A stretch of DNA of 64,000 nucleotides from Patiria pectinifera (GCA_029964075.1 CM057135.1:10752863-10816862), one strand, 5' to 3'. Positions 10,926-21,989 are shown, counted from the first letter of the stretch. The notes: generated by a model from the letters alone, not told the origin. Made by a program: numbers and translations.

Positions 10926-13900
10926 CTACCGGTAGCGCTGGGGACGTCTGCGAGTTCTCTCAGGGTTCCTTCGTGGCGGTACGGAGCTTGCTGACATGGA
11001 GACCGTTTCCCCATCCGGCTCAGTTGGGACAGATGGTTGCACAGCTGGCACTGGATCCAGATCCACGCATCCTGCGTCGGACGGGCTACCTTCCGAGGGC
11101 TCCTCATCATCCTTGACCTCTTCCACTTCATGTTCCCCTATCTGCACTTCCGGTTGGTCACCTGCCTGGTCCATTGGTGGAACCTCAGGCTGCTGCAAGT
11201 CATCTCGCCTCCCGTTACTGTTCTTTGGGTTCCATGGAGCCAAGGGAACACCTTCATATGGCTTAAGGCGGTCACAGTGAACGACCTTAAATTTCCCTCC
11301 CTTCTTACGTCGGACAACTTGTCCACGATAAGATAGGGACCCTCCCATCTACACATCAACTTCGGTGAAACGCCCTTTTTCTTGGCAGGGTTAAACAACC
11401 AGGCAAATTTGCCTTCTGTAAAGCCGACTGCGCTCGTGCTTTTGTTGTAATTGCGCTTCTGTCTCCTTGCACTTTTCTTCAAGTTTTCCCTGGCCCTGTT
11501 ATGCGAACACTGTATCCTTTTGCGTACTGCTTGGGCAAAGTCCTGCCCTTCTGTTGGCTCGACGTCCTCTGTTGCAGGTTCTTCCATCGTCAGGTCGATA
11601 GGCAGAGACACTTCCCTTCCTAACATCAACATGTTTGGAGTCTCTCCTGTGGACTCCTGTGGGGTACTGCGGTATGCCGCTGTTGCATACGGCAACTCCT
11701 CATCCCAATCCTTGTCATTTGCTTGCTCCTTCATGAGAATGGACACGATGTTAACCAGTGTCCGGTTAAATCGTTCCACCATCCCATCTGATTTGGGGTT
11801 ATATGGGGTGGTTCTAGTCTTTTCAATTCCGAGGATCCTACAAACGTCAGCCATAAGCTGCGACTCGAAGTTCCTTCCTTGATCTGTATGCAGTGTCTTC
11901 GGAACTCCTAATCTGCAAACAAATTCCTTGACGAACCTATCTGCAACAGTCACCGCCTTCTCATCAGGTATTGGGTATGCCTCGAACCACTTACTAAAGT
12001 AGTCCCCAACTACAAGTATATATCGGTTTCCACTCCTTGTCACTGGGAAGGGTCCCGTAATATCCATTGCCACTCGTTCGAGGGGTGCTCCCACTAAGTG
12101 TTGCTGAAGCGGGGCCTTTCTCCTCTTGCTTGGTGACTTCCTACTGGCACATACGTCACACTGTCGTATGAACGACCTTATGTCCGCTGCCATCCCTTGC
12201 CAATAGAACTTGGTTCGAACCTTAGCCATCGTCCGCTTAGTGCCCAAGTGTCCACTTGTCCGTCCTGCGTGAAGCTCATGTAATATCCTCTGGCGATATT
12301 TCAGTGGCACCAAAGTTTGCCACTGCACCTCCTTGCCGCTATCCGATTCCCAGCGGCGCAGCAAGACGCCACCACGAACAGACAACTGCTCCCATCGCAA
12401 CCAGTAATCCTTATGTGCGTTGGACATCACAGAGAGTGTTTCCCAGTCTGGGCGAGGCCCTCCCTTCTCCTTAGCTTTGATTACCCATTCCATCGAGTCT
12501 TCCTTAAGCTGCGCTTTCCTCCAGTCATCATTGGTTACTTGAGGCAATAGCCCTACCACGCATACTTCTGCTCTTTGTTCTCGAGGATAGGAACCGTGCC
12601 TTCCTTCACTGACGAAGATTCCCTTCCTTCAACTTCTTCCATGGTTACTTGTGAAGACATTGCACTTTGATCTCTCCAGTAGTCTTCTCCTCCTTCGCTC
12701 CCTACAATCGAAGGTGCCTCCTTTTCCTTGTTCCTTAAGGGCTCCTCTTCTCCACCAGTGTTCTGTCCTTCCATTCCACATTGTGAGCAAGGCCGGCGTG
12801 ACAAACTATCTGCATTTTGGTGAGACTTTCCTGCGCGGTGGATAATTTCGAAATCATACTCCCCGATCAGCTGTAACCATCGTGCAACCTGTCCTGAAGG
12901 TTTTTTGAAGTTAATGAGCCACCGCAATGCTCCATGATCCGTCCGAACCGTTAACTTTCGTCCATAAATGTACGGGCGGAAATGTTTCAGAAACGTCACC
13001 ACTGCAAGGAGTTCCCTCCTGGTTACGCAGTAGTTCCGTTCTGCCTTCTTCAAAACCCTACTAGCGTAGGCAACAACGCGTTCCTTACCATCCTTTATTT
13101 GTGACAGAACTCCTCCAACCCCCGTGTCACTGGCGTCTGTGTCAAGTATGAGCGCACTGTCTGGATCTGGATAGGTGAGAATAGGGGACTCTGTCAGGCG
13201 TTTCTTCAGTTCCCTGAAAGATGCTTGACACTCCTCCGTCCATATGAAGTCTCTGTGCTTCTCCGTCAAAGTGTGCAGTGGCCTTGCCACCGTTGAGAAT
13301 CCTTCAATAAACCTCCTGTAGTAGGACGCCAGTCCTAGAAAACTGCGCACCTCCTTCACTGATGTAGGTACAGGCCAATCCTTCACTACCTGGATTTTCT
13401 CCGGTTCCGTACTGATTCCTTCCGGCGTTACTACATGACCCAAATAGCGAACTTTCTGTTTGAACAGATCACACTTAGCAGGTTTCAATTTCAATCCTGC
13501 CTCTCTCAAACGTTGAAACACGACCTTCAGCCTGCTAAGTTCCTCTGGGATAGTCTTACCGAACACTATAACGTCATCTAAATAAACTAAAAGCGTTTCC
13601 CAGTGAAGTCCACTCAAGACCCGTTCCATGAGCCTTTCAAAAGTAGAAGGCGCATTACAGAGCCCGAAGGGCATGACACGCCAGCTGTAAAGTCCACCTC
13701 TTACAACAAAGGCTGATTTCTCCTGCGCCTCCTTATCAAGTGCCACCTGCCAATAACCCGATGCAAGGTCCAGCGTGGAAAACCACTGCGCACCAGATAA
13801 CGCATCAAGGGAATCCTAGGGATTGGATAGGCATCCTTGATTGTAACAGCGTTGAGCCTCCTGTAATCCACGCAGAACCGTTTGGTTCCATCCTTCTTCT

Positions 13901-15048
13901 TCACGAGCACCACATTAGACGCCCAAGGGCCGCTGGAGGGTGTGATCTTTCCGTCCTTAAGTAAATCCTTAACCTGCCGATCTATTTCCTCTTGCTCAAC
14001 TGCAGGGAACCTCCTAGGCCTTTCCCGTATCGGTCTAGCACTCTCGGTAGCTATGTGATGTTTCACACATTCCGTCCGTCCAATGTCATCACTTCCCTTT
14101 GAGAAGATGTCCTGGAATTCGCAGATCAACCCTGCTATCTTCTCGTGATATCCCGACTCTACATCTTTAACACTCCTCTCGTACAAGTCCAGTAGGTAAT
14201 CCGGTACATGATCGGCCCCTCCTCCTTGCACGGGTTGAAGTGTTTCCACATCCTGTTCCGTCACTGGAGTCAAGAACCCAGCCATGCTACCTGCCTTTAC
14301 GACACAGGTCCTCCTTCCCGGGTTGAACACCCTTGGCCGCCAACTCAGTGCTCTCCGCAGGTTCCATGATCCCAATCCCTGAAAAATCCTGTGTCACCCT
14401 CGCGGACACGAGTGCCTCATGTCCAGGGGGAACATTTGTAGTTTTCTCCACGATCACCCGAGCACAGAAGCTGGCGCCCTCCTTATTCGTACACTTAATT
14501 TTCTGTCCGTTCAATGTCAGGACTAGTTCGTGGAAGTCCAGCTGTCCCCTCGTTGGCAGCAGATAATCCATTCCAAGGATCCCATCCATTTCTAATTTGG
14601 CGAATATCGCACGAACCGGAAAAGTGGTCCTACCTACCTGTATCTCTAACCAGGCACCACCTATTGTCTCTATTGGGCGACCATCGGCCCCATAAAGTCC
14701 CACGCCTTCCTTGCTTAGTGTTGACCTCCATTCCGCTAGAATGCGAAAATATACCTTCGCCGAAAGGATGGTATCTGTCGCCCCTGTGTCTACTAACATG
14801 CGCGTCTCCTCTCCCCTTACCTGCGCATTTACATAAAGCCCACCCCTCCTCTCATCGATTCTTGAGGGTAATACCGTTTCTCGCCTGTGCATTCCTATTC
14901 CTTGCGGCCCTCCTGATTCACCAGCCCTCCCTTGGGCCCCAGGGGAGGCTGCGTGTCGTTTCCCGACTGTCTCGGTGCTGGACAGTCCCGTGCTATGTGT
15001 CCCTTGCCATGGCAATTGTAGCACTCCTCGTTCCTTGGTGCCGGGCAA
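10926..15048 (-). CDS. gypsy-1 pol: protease, RT, RNase H, integrase
   Basis: The pol region in the usual Ty3/gypsy order. The aspartic protease has [13 protein letters not shown] has [10 protein letters not shown]; RNase H has [13 protein letters not shown] and ends near [11 protein letters not shown]. The integrase has the HHCC zinc finger ([25 protein letters not shown]), the core ([18 protein letters not shown]) and a basic C-terminal tail ([10 protein letters not shown]). Pol starts in an overlap with the end of gag (14895-15048), which fits the ribosomal frameshift many gypsy elements use. The region is nearly whole with about two or three breaks. Confidence 0.9.
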
Positions 15049-16229
15049 TCCCTCGCAAAGTGTCCTGGGGCCTTACAATTATAGCAAACGTCTCGTGCAT
15101 TTGCCTTCCACCTCCTTCCACCCAAGTACTCCCCCTTTGGTCCTGGACCACTATTCCCTAGGTTCCCTTCATTACTCTTGGCAACTTCTTGTAGCATCGT
15201 CTGAATTTTCCCGAACGATTGAACCATACACTCCTGAGTGTCCTTAATCTCTCCCCTCAGGCTCCTCAACGTTAATTCCTCCGTTCCCTCGAGAACTCTA
15301 GCGAATTTCTTCGTCTTGTCGTTAGCCCTGCGATCCTCGGTCCGCAGGAAACTCTCCGTCTGCAAAGCAGCTCTGATTGAATTATCCAATGTATCAGGCC
15401 TCGCCCGAAAAATCCCTTCTCTGATTTCCCTATCCTTCACGGCGTCCATGAAATGGCCCTTGGCCAGTCTCTCCCTACTTTCGTCTGAGAACTCCGGGTA
15501 CGCTAAAGCTGACAGCTCCCTAATACTAGCCCCAAGCTCCTGAATAGATTCGGACTCTCCCTGCCTACGATGGCGAAGCTCCATCAGGTGGAACTCCGCC
15601 TGTTGGCCAGGACCGAACCTTTGTTCCAGGCGCAAAATCAAATCCTTCAGTGAAAGATCTTTTCCTTCGGGCTGACAACCAAGCACCTTCAGGGCTTGTC
15701 CCTGGAGGCTTGCCGACAAGAACACAGCAGCCTGGCTGTCCGTCCATCCATTTGCTACACAGCATGCTCGAAAATGAGCCTTATAATCCTTCCACGGCAC
15801 CTTTCCATTGAAGCGATCAGGACAAATGTTTGGTTTCTTGAGTTTTTCCTCCCGTTTATTGGCTTCGCCATCCCCCGATGACTTCGGCGTTACCGAGACT
15901 GTCTCTGCCTTGGTAGCTGTTGGTGTCGCTGGTACTTGTGGGGTTGTCCGGAATGTGCTTGAAACAACAGGACTTGGGGTGTACGTGAAAAGTCCCGGGG
16001 TTTCGATCCGGTCCACCTCTCGTGATTTAGAAACGACGTCCTGCATGACCTGCCTCATCTTCTTCATTTCCTCCTCCATTTCCAGTTTCTCCTGGCGAGC
16101 AACCTCATACATGCTTTCGACTTGATGTGCCTCCATCCTCAGAATAGCCAGCTCCTCCTCAACGAATTTAGAGTCCGAGTCCATGACTGCAGGTGCAGTC
16201 TCCCTATCCATCCCCAAGGAGAAAATCAC
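14895..16229 (-). CDS. gypsy-1 gag: capsid and nucleocapsid
   Basis: A 444-residue ORF starting shortly after the primer site. It has an N-terminal coiled-coil region (EEELAILRMEAHQVE, residues 25-75), then a retrotransposon gag core (CPDRFNGKVPWKDYKAHF, about 145-290). Two CCHC zinc knuckles lie near the C-terminus ([28 protein letters not shown]). The length and order are normal for gypsy gag. It would form the virus-like particle and bind the RNA genome. Confidence 0.9.
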   Translation of the reverse strand: MIFSLGMDRETAPAVMDSDSKFVEEELAILRMEAHQVESMYEVARQEKLEMEEEMKKMRQVMQDVVSKSREVDRIETPGLFTYTPSPVVSSTFRTTPQVPATPTATKAETVSVTPKSSGDGEANKREEKLKKPNICPDRFNGKVPWKDYKAHFRACCVANGWTDSQAAVFLSASLQGQALKVLGCQPEGKDLSLKDLILRLEQRFGPGQQAEFHLMELRHRRQGESESIQELGASIRELSALAYPEFSDESRERLAKGHFMDAVKDREIREGIFRARPDTLDNSIRAALQTESFLRTEDRRANDKTKKFARVLEGTEELTLRSLRGEIKDTQECMVQSFGKIQTMLQEVAKSNEGNLGNSGPGPKGEYLGGRRWKANARDVCYNCKAPGHFARDCPAPRNEECYNCHGKGHIARDCPAPRQSGNDTQPPLGPKGGLVNQEGRKE

Positions 16230-16234
16230 GCCTT

Positions 16235-16252
16235 ATCCCACTTCTGACACCA
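16235..16252 (-). other. gypsy-1 primer binding site (tRNA-Leu type)
   Basis: Directly after the 5' LTR, one base away, the minus strand reads TGGTGTCAGAAGTGGGAT. This is complementary to the 3' end of a leucine tRNA (CCCACTTCTGACACCA, CCA tail included). It is therefore a plausible minus-strand primer site using tRNA-Leu. The match is from memory of tRNA-Leu sequences. Confidence 0.7.
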
Positions 16253-16253
16253 A

Positions 16254-17299
16254 TGTGGCGAATCCCGTCCGGGTCCTCTTGACTCGGTATACTGCTCGGG
16301 CGAGCGGCGGTCCTGCAGCACTTGGGGTGGTCCGTTTGGAGACCGTATATCGCCGCGCGTGACTCTTAACTTAGGGGTAGGGTGGGCTTGGATTACCTCA
16401 ATTGGGCACACAAAATAACTGACAATGGAGGGCTAGGTTTATTTGAAGACAGTGGGTTTCTCCCTTTATTCAAACAACCACTGAAAACTGACTTAGACCT
16501 TTAATTAATGAAAACGCTCCTTAAGGGGAATGTGGCTCCTTAAGGGGAATTTGGGTTCCTTAAGGGGAATTTAAAGTTCCTTAAGGGAAGTTTAGGCTCC
16601 TTAAGGGAAGTTGAAGTTCCTTAAGGGGAATGCAGATTCCTTAAGGGAATAGTGGTTCCTCAAGGCAAATATTGATTACTCAAAGAAATGTTTGGGTTCC
16701 GGAAAGGAAATTGAGGTTATACTTGACAGAAAATTGTGTTTAGTCGGCTGGGAGGCTGATATCAATTATAATTAGTTAAACTACGGGAGTTGAGTGGTGG
16801 AACAACTACACAAATGTGGCCCAAGTGCTTATAAGTTCGGATATTAACACAAAATGCACGGTAATGCAATTAAACTCACAGACGCAATAACAGCGCGACG
16901 CCTCGAGCTCTGCTCACTGCTCCGATCCCCGGTGCTCCACTCAATTGGTCGCTACCACCGACCACCTCTAACGGCCCGGACTGCTACCCAAAGCTAGTCG
17001 GTCTCCCCGACGTCGTCCGTTGCCCACCCACGCAATTTACGGCACCTTCAACCACGAGCAACTGAAACCCACGTCCGCCTCTACTGGCTTCTTAGCACCA
17101 ACTCCCCAAATTCTACACGAGTCCAAAAAGCGCGGCAATCCCACGCGAGCTAATCCGGCTACTGCGCACGCACCCCCAGGTAACACGCGCTAGTGCACTA
17201 CACCGGCTCTTCCAGCCTACGCGCGCGCACCCTAGGTCTAGCGCGCCCGAGCGCAGCAGCGCCCCCAAACTTCAAGCACCGAAGCTACATTTCGTCACA
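16254..17299 (-). repeat. gypsy-1 5' LTR
   Basis: A 1046-bp right-hand LTR. It is the 5' LTR of the minus-strand element and should hold the promoter. It is nearly identical to the left LTR, with about three extra copies of the CTTAAGG-type unit (16516-16655). It is followed on the right by ATAT, the target duplication. Confidence 0.93.
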
Positions 17300-17366
17300 A
17301 TATCAACGAATAAGAATTATGAAGCATATGCGGGCGTTGTACAACAGGTCAGGAATGCCAGTACAT

Positions 17367-17774
17367 TTATGAGATTTGTGTATGGAACCAAGACTGACAT
17401 TCCTCACATTCCATAGCTTTCTGGTTGCATTTCACACTCTTCCTGCATATGCCGCAAGGATATTTGCATGAGTTAGGGCCAGGATTTAACTGAATGTCAC
17501 CAGCTAGCAAAAGCATAAACATGCTTCGGGTATTCCTATATCTAACGTTTGGATGGTTCAGTCTAGAGTTCAGCAGTTTGAATTTCCCTCCAAAATGGAG
17601 TCTTACCAAATGGAGCGAACTCAACGGGGATTGGGTGTTCAATCTTGGTGCAGTAATGAGGGTGGGAGGCCGAGGCTCTTTTCCAGGCACAGAAGGAAAA
17701 AGCAGCAACACGGCAGGTATCCATTGTACACAATGACTATGAGGGAGTTCACAGAGAATAGTCAGATACGTCAC
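17367..17774 (-). pseudogene. LINE-A N-terminal segment: 2A-like peptide and first half of PHD finger
   Basis: A 135-residue ORF. Around residues 88-102 it reads LLLAGDIQLNPGPN, which fits the 2A ribosome-skipping motif (D-V/I-E-x-N-P-G-P) except for Q instead of E. It is followed by a PHD-like finger (CGICRKSVKCNQKAMECEEC, then SWFH). 2A-like sequences before a PHD domain are known from CR1-like LINEs. The frame is lost after WFHTQIS, about 70 bp before the gypsy-1 insertion point. The 5' UTR of the LINE is probably 17775-17980. Confidence 0.7.
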
Positions 17775-18039
17775 TCAGCAGCAGATTAAAAAAAGACGAT
17801 TAAAACACGAAATATCCACGAAAAGTCACTAAAATGTTTTAAAAAGACCAGTGTCGACAAAGAACTGAAGTAAAACATCAAATATTACAGCGGATGGGCA
17901 ATAAAAAACGAGGATTGAAACGGATACAAAAGGGTTATAAAATAAAAGGGAGAGTGAAGGACAAACACGTCCACCCGCAAGTCAAACACACGCAACTTAT
18001 TTAATCCAATAGTATCAATCCAATACTCCTTACTCCAGA

Positions 18040-18590
18040 ATGGAGTCGATTTTTTATGCTATCAAATGGAAACATGATTGTTTACCGGAAACCAAAAATC
18101 GTTGCAATGGTTCCTTTCTACATACGGTTTTACTTGGTCTTAAGAAACTTTTAGCCAAGCCAATCGTCAAGAAAGATCCTATTACTCCAGAGATACTTAA
18201 AGCAGTAATGAACAAATACGGTTCATCTAAAAATTTAATCGATAAAAGATTGTGTACTATGATACTGGTATCCTTTGCAGGTTTTCTTAGGCACAGTGAA
18301 TTAATTAATATTCGTAGATGTGATGTAAAACTGTATATATCTCATGTAAATGTTTTCATCGCTGGAATTACTGAAGGGTGCTCTGGCCTCGGTTGGTTTA
18401 AATCCAAAACGTACGCTTTGGACTGCATAGACTAAGAGCAGGCGGTGCCTCAGCAGCCGCAAATTTTGGGGTTCCAGATCGTTTATTCAAGAAGTACGGA
18501 CGGTGGCGTTCTGAAACGGCCAAGGATTCTTACATTGAAGATTCAGAGCAAAGCCGATTGGCAGTGTCGTTGAATTTGGGTATTTGAATT
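18040..18590 (+). mobile_element. Tyrosine recombinase fragment (YR element fossil)
   Basis: Reading on the plus strand gives a tyrosine-recombinase domain: PITPEILKAVMNKYG, then ILVSFAGFLRHSELINIRRCDV, the region with the first catalytic arginine. Near 18440-18580 the C-terminal block is visible (LHRLRAGGASAAANFGVPD, KKYGRWRSETAKDSYIEDS). This pattern is common in DIRS-like retroelements and Cryptons of invertebrates; I cannot tell which. The copy is broken, with a few breaks, and has no RT beside it. The AT-rich DNA after it (18590-18890) may be its 3' region. Confidence 0.65.
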
Positions 18591-18599
18591 TATACTTCG

Positions 18600-20200
18600 G
18601 TAAATGTATTGTTAATTAATTTATTGAGTATCGCAAGAATGTCCATTAATTATTGTCAAGGGTTGCCATAATTTCGGAAATAATAAATAAATGTGAAGAC
18701 ATAATGAATGAATTTGAAAACACAGTTCGACTACCAATGGCCCGTTCTTTAATCTTCTGCTTAGGAGGGGAGTGGACCACTCCAGGCTTGTCCTCAAGAT
18801 CGGTGCTCCCAAATATAGGTCTGTATTATTAACATGTTTTCTGTTGCAGGTGTGTTCTACAGTAGGGAGGCGCATGAGAAAATAATTTACTCACGGTCGA
18901 GGAACGAGTAAAGGAAATAATCACCGGCGGCCGTCGGCCCAGTGGCCTTGCCTCAGCGAGATTTACGTAACGTTGCGTAACAACAGTGTATGTGGGGAAA
19001 CACGAGGTCAGGGCCCTGCAGGGCCCTGCCCAAGGTCATGCAGGTGCATGCTATCTCAAAGTAACGTACACTTTGTACAGTTGAAACCGCACAGACAAGT
19101 TCTGGGAGAGAAATTCAACCGACGGCGAGATTACCTACACAAACTACAATATTTAATGTTTTCATTATTCCCATGGTTATTCCAAATGGTTCTTCCAAAT
19201 GATTCATGATTATTCTAATTGATCTGTTATTACTGATCATTTATCAAACCTGTTTTATAAACCATCCATTACTGATCATTTATCAAACCTGTTTTATAAA
19301 CTAACCAACAAACAATGTTCAATGGATTTTAACTGGACTGAACTTAGTCCATTATTGAATCCCATTCATTCATTCATTCATTTTTTTTTTTTACCACATC
19401 TCATTGTGATTACATAACGTAACAAGGCATAAATACATAATGATGCACCAAAGCGTGGCGCGGCCCCTGACGGCACGGTGGTGCACTTTGCTTGTTCGCT
19501 GGTAGCGCTAGCTAGAACAAAGGTGCTCTCGCTGTGGCTAGCCGGCTCCCTGTAGCCATTCCCCCCGTAGTTCAACTAAGTTAGCCCGGTCTTGTCATAA
19601 ACACTATCCTTGGTGCATAGTGCCTTTGTTGACCTTGGATACCCGATGGTACACTAGCTGGCCCAGTTCAGCTGTCGTTGCCTCCCCGGTCACCGAAGCA
19701 GACCGCTCCCCCTTCGGTCTGACCATCGATAACCCGTACCCTGCCAGTGCCCACTCGGTTCATATTGGTTGACATGGTTTTGCCATAGTACATGTATAGA
19801 CTTTGTAGACACCAACCTGTTATCTTTATAACGCTACCAAACTACCAAAAGGAGAAGCCCGAGGTTGATGAATCTACACAAAGTTGTGCAAAAGTGAAGA
19901 GATGAATAAATCAGTGTATTGACATGTGTGACTGTCACCCCAACGCTCTGTTTCCCTCCAACTTAGTTAAATATTGTAGACTCTTTAATGAACTGCTATT
20001 AGGGACCGCAACAATACAAACACCTTTCATTTTCTACAAGTATACTCCTAGTGGCAGAATCCGGTACACCTGTTGCTGCGAGTATATTTGTAGTCGGCAG
20101 TCAACGTGTTAATATAATTGTGAGTGTCCTTCAGGTATTTATTGATGTTCAATTATGGTTCTATCAAAATATGTATTGTCTTGGCTCAATCTTGTTTTTT
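18600..20200. other. Intergenic stretch; possible LINE/SINE tail
   Basis: No gene is recognised. Small features: a self-complementary GC-rich spot (AGGGCCCTGCAGGGCCCT, 19011-19028); a 34-bp direct repeat (19229-19262 and 19268-19301); and ATTC repeats followed by a T run at 19365-19392. To the right of that is a GC-richer block to about 19800. Read on the minus strand, this block ending in an A run and (GAAT)n would fit the 3' end of a truncated LINE or SINE. Confidence 0.35.
19229..19301. repeat. 34-bp tandem duplication
   Basis: Two identical 34-bp copies (ATTACTGATCATTTATCAAA and on) at 19229-19262 and 19268-19301, separated by 5 bp. It is a simple local duplication with no further meaning visible. 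Confidence 0.9.
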
Positions 20201-20204
20201 GCAG

Positions 20205-20459
20205 GTGGATCCAAAAGGTTTCCATCACCAGGATTTCTTAGAAAGGGTGAATATGTATATTGGCATGGCTAAAGAGCTACGCAAGCAAGTGTGGCGATAA
20301 GCTTCCTGACAGCGACAAAATACACCTTCCTTCCTGCCTCACGAAGGGGATGTGTTCAACATGATGGAGACAGAGTTGGCGGATAATGGTGAGGAGGGAT
20401 GTCGGGAAGTTTTTCTTCGGCACTGGAGGACAGATTTGAAATACATTGCCATCTCAAAG
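20205..20459 (+). pseudogene. Exon-like coding remnant, family not identified
   Basis: The segment is bounded by a good splice acceptor (TTGTTTTTTGCAG, ending 20204) and a donor (AAAG then GTAATG at 20460). Inside, coding-like peptides are visible in changing frames: VDPKGFHHQDFLERVNMYIG, then SYASKCGDKLPDSDKIHLPS, then DVFNMMETELADNGEEGCRE. Two frameshifts are needed to read through, so it is decayed. The GDKLPDSDKIHLPSCLTKG style occurs in uncharacterised invertebrate proteins I associate with transposons, but I cannot name the family. It could also be a lost host exon. Confidence 0.35.
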
Positions 20460-21115
20460 GTAATGTACCTATCAACTGTTTGCATACCCCCAGTCTTATT
20501 TCGCAATGCGCTGTTTTATGAGGCCTACTCGCCACTCTAACTCGGCCGACCACTGTTTGAAAAACCTGAATATTTTTCAACTACTGCCCCAAATTTACCC
20601 ATTGTTTTCAGTCCAAATTGTTTGCTATTGGTTCCATGTTCATGAATGGGTGCAAGCCAGCTAGACTGGTTCCCTTACCTTACAATTATTTTTAGCATCT
20701 ATAAATTGGTCTATTGCCTCTTGAGTGGAGTCAGGGAACCATACTACTTGAACAGTTTTTCTTGGTATTTCCAGCATTTTCGCTCACAATACTTCAAACA
20801 TGTCAGTCGATCAATGTAACAATATTTGATGTATTATTATAACCCCTCAAATGGTTCTTTTACAGCAAAAGCCAATGATGTACATTACTTCTCTCGTAAT
20901 GCAGCTTGTAAATTTAAATGCCCTTCTGAAAGCAAATGTGTATAAATGTACATGTGTATTTTGAGTGTGAACGAATTTTATTCTTGCTTTAAATTTTGGG
21001 CCCAGGCTGGAATGTTTTTTTTTCATTTTCATTATTTTGATATATGTTCAACATTGTTGCAGTCTTCAGAGAGCCTTTCTGTAGCCAACTCGCAGACACA
21101 GATAAAAGTTACCCC
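20460..21115. other. AT-rich stretch, nothing recognised
   Basis: AT-rich DNA between the exon-like remnant and the minisatellite. No ORF longer than about 75 residues is convincing, and no repeats or inverted ends are seen. Confidence 0.5.
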
Positions 21116-21119
21116 ATTA

Positions 21120-21800
21120 CAACTTGTTGCAATTTGAGATAATATTATCCAACATTCAGCCTTTGCTATCTCTCGAACATGGATATAATCTCACGGGAAC
21201 TTGTTGCAATTTGAGATTATTTTATCTCACTTATAGCCAACTCTCAGACATCGCTATATCTCGCGAAATCTTTTTGCAATCAGAAGTAATATTATCCAAC
21301 ATACAGCCTTAGCAAAATCTCGAACATGGAAGATATATCGCGAGAACTTATTGCAAACAACACCTCGAACACGGATGATATTTCGCGAAAACTTTTTGTT
21401 ATCAGAGATAATATTATTCCACATTCTGCCTTAGCCAAATCTCGAACACGGATGATATATCGCGAGAACTTCTTGCTGTCAGAGATAATATCCCACATTC
21501 TGCCTTAGCCAAATCTCGAACATGGATGATATTTCGCGAGAACTTCTTGCAAACAGAGATAATATTATCTCACATTCTGTCTTAGCCGAATCTCGAACAT
21601 GGATGATATATCGCGAGAACTTCTTGCTGTCAGAGATAATATCCCACATTCTGCCTTAGCCAAATCTCGAACATGGATGATATTTCGCGAGAACTTCTTG
21701 CAAACACAGATAATATTATCCCACATTCTGCCTTGGCCAACTCTCGGACAAGTATGATATTTTGCGAGAGCTTGTAATCAGAGATAATATTAAGCCATAT
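21120..21800. repeat. Minisatellite, 72-80 bp unit with 151-bp higher-order period
   Basis: About eight or nine tandem units. Each holds GATGATATTTCGCGAGAACTT, TTGCAAACAGAGATAATATT, CCCACATTCTGCC and TTAGCCAAATCTCGAACATG. Outer units are diverged and inner ones are close to identical. From 21451 two unit types alternate (TTGCTGTCAGAG versus TTGCAAACAGAG), so a dimer of 151 bp is itself repeated (21451 and 21602). TCGCGA occurs in nearly every unit. It lies next to the Polinton polymerase remnant. Confidence 0.85.
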
Positions 21801-21989
21801 TCGATTGTCGATAATTCGTTGTCTTAAAAAAAAAAGGAGTAAGTTTGGTCCTGAGGATATAAAATCTGACAACATTGATTCTCTACAACAATACAGGGAT
21901 AATTTCACTCGGTGTAGTTCGAGTTTTGCGTCAGCCTTGGACACTATGCACAACATGACATTTTATTTTAATCATAAATAATATTCACA

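Larger units (their letters stand above)
8137..17299 (-). mobile_element. gypsy-1: young Ty3/gypsy LTR retrotransposon with third ORF
   Basis: A full-layout element on the minus strand: 5' LTR (16254-17299), primer site, gag, pol, a third ORF with a C2H2 finger, polypurine tract, 3' LTR (8137-9122). LTRs start TGTGACGAAATG and end CGCCACA. ATAT flanks both ends (8133-8136 and 17300-17303), a 4-bp target duplication. By eye the two LTRs differ by roughly 15 substitutions over about 980 aligned bases, plus a copy-number difference in a short internal repeat, so the insertion is recent. It is nearly whole, with about two or three breaks in the coding region. It sits inside the PHD finger of LINE-A and is related to gypsy-3 in this window. 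Confidence 0.92.
3880..17980 (-). mobile_element. LINE-A: CR1/Jockey-group non-LTR retrotransposon, interrupted
   Basis: A minus-strand LINE whose parts run from right to left: 5' UTR-like DNA (about 17780-17980), a 2A-like peptide and PHD finger (17774-17300, continued at 8136-7950), an AP-type endonuclease (about 6021-5270) and reverse transcriptase (about 5253-3885). The PHD finger is split exactly by the gypsy-1 insertion, so the two sides belong to one LINE. The order 2A, PHD, endonuclease, RT is known from CR1-like LINEs of lancelets, molluscs and cnidarians. The copy is defective: frameshifts in every domain and loss of the RT catalytic block. The 3' end abuts Polinton sequence near 3880; no clear 3' tail is visible. 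Assigning the PHD and EN/RT parts to one copy is inference from order and strand. Confidence 0.6.

Noticed and set aside
21120-21800. CRISPR-like array
   Set aside because: Units are continuous 72-80 bp tandem repeats without unique spacers, in an animal-type genome.
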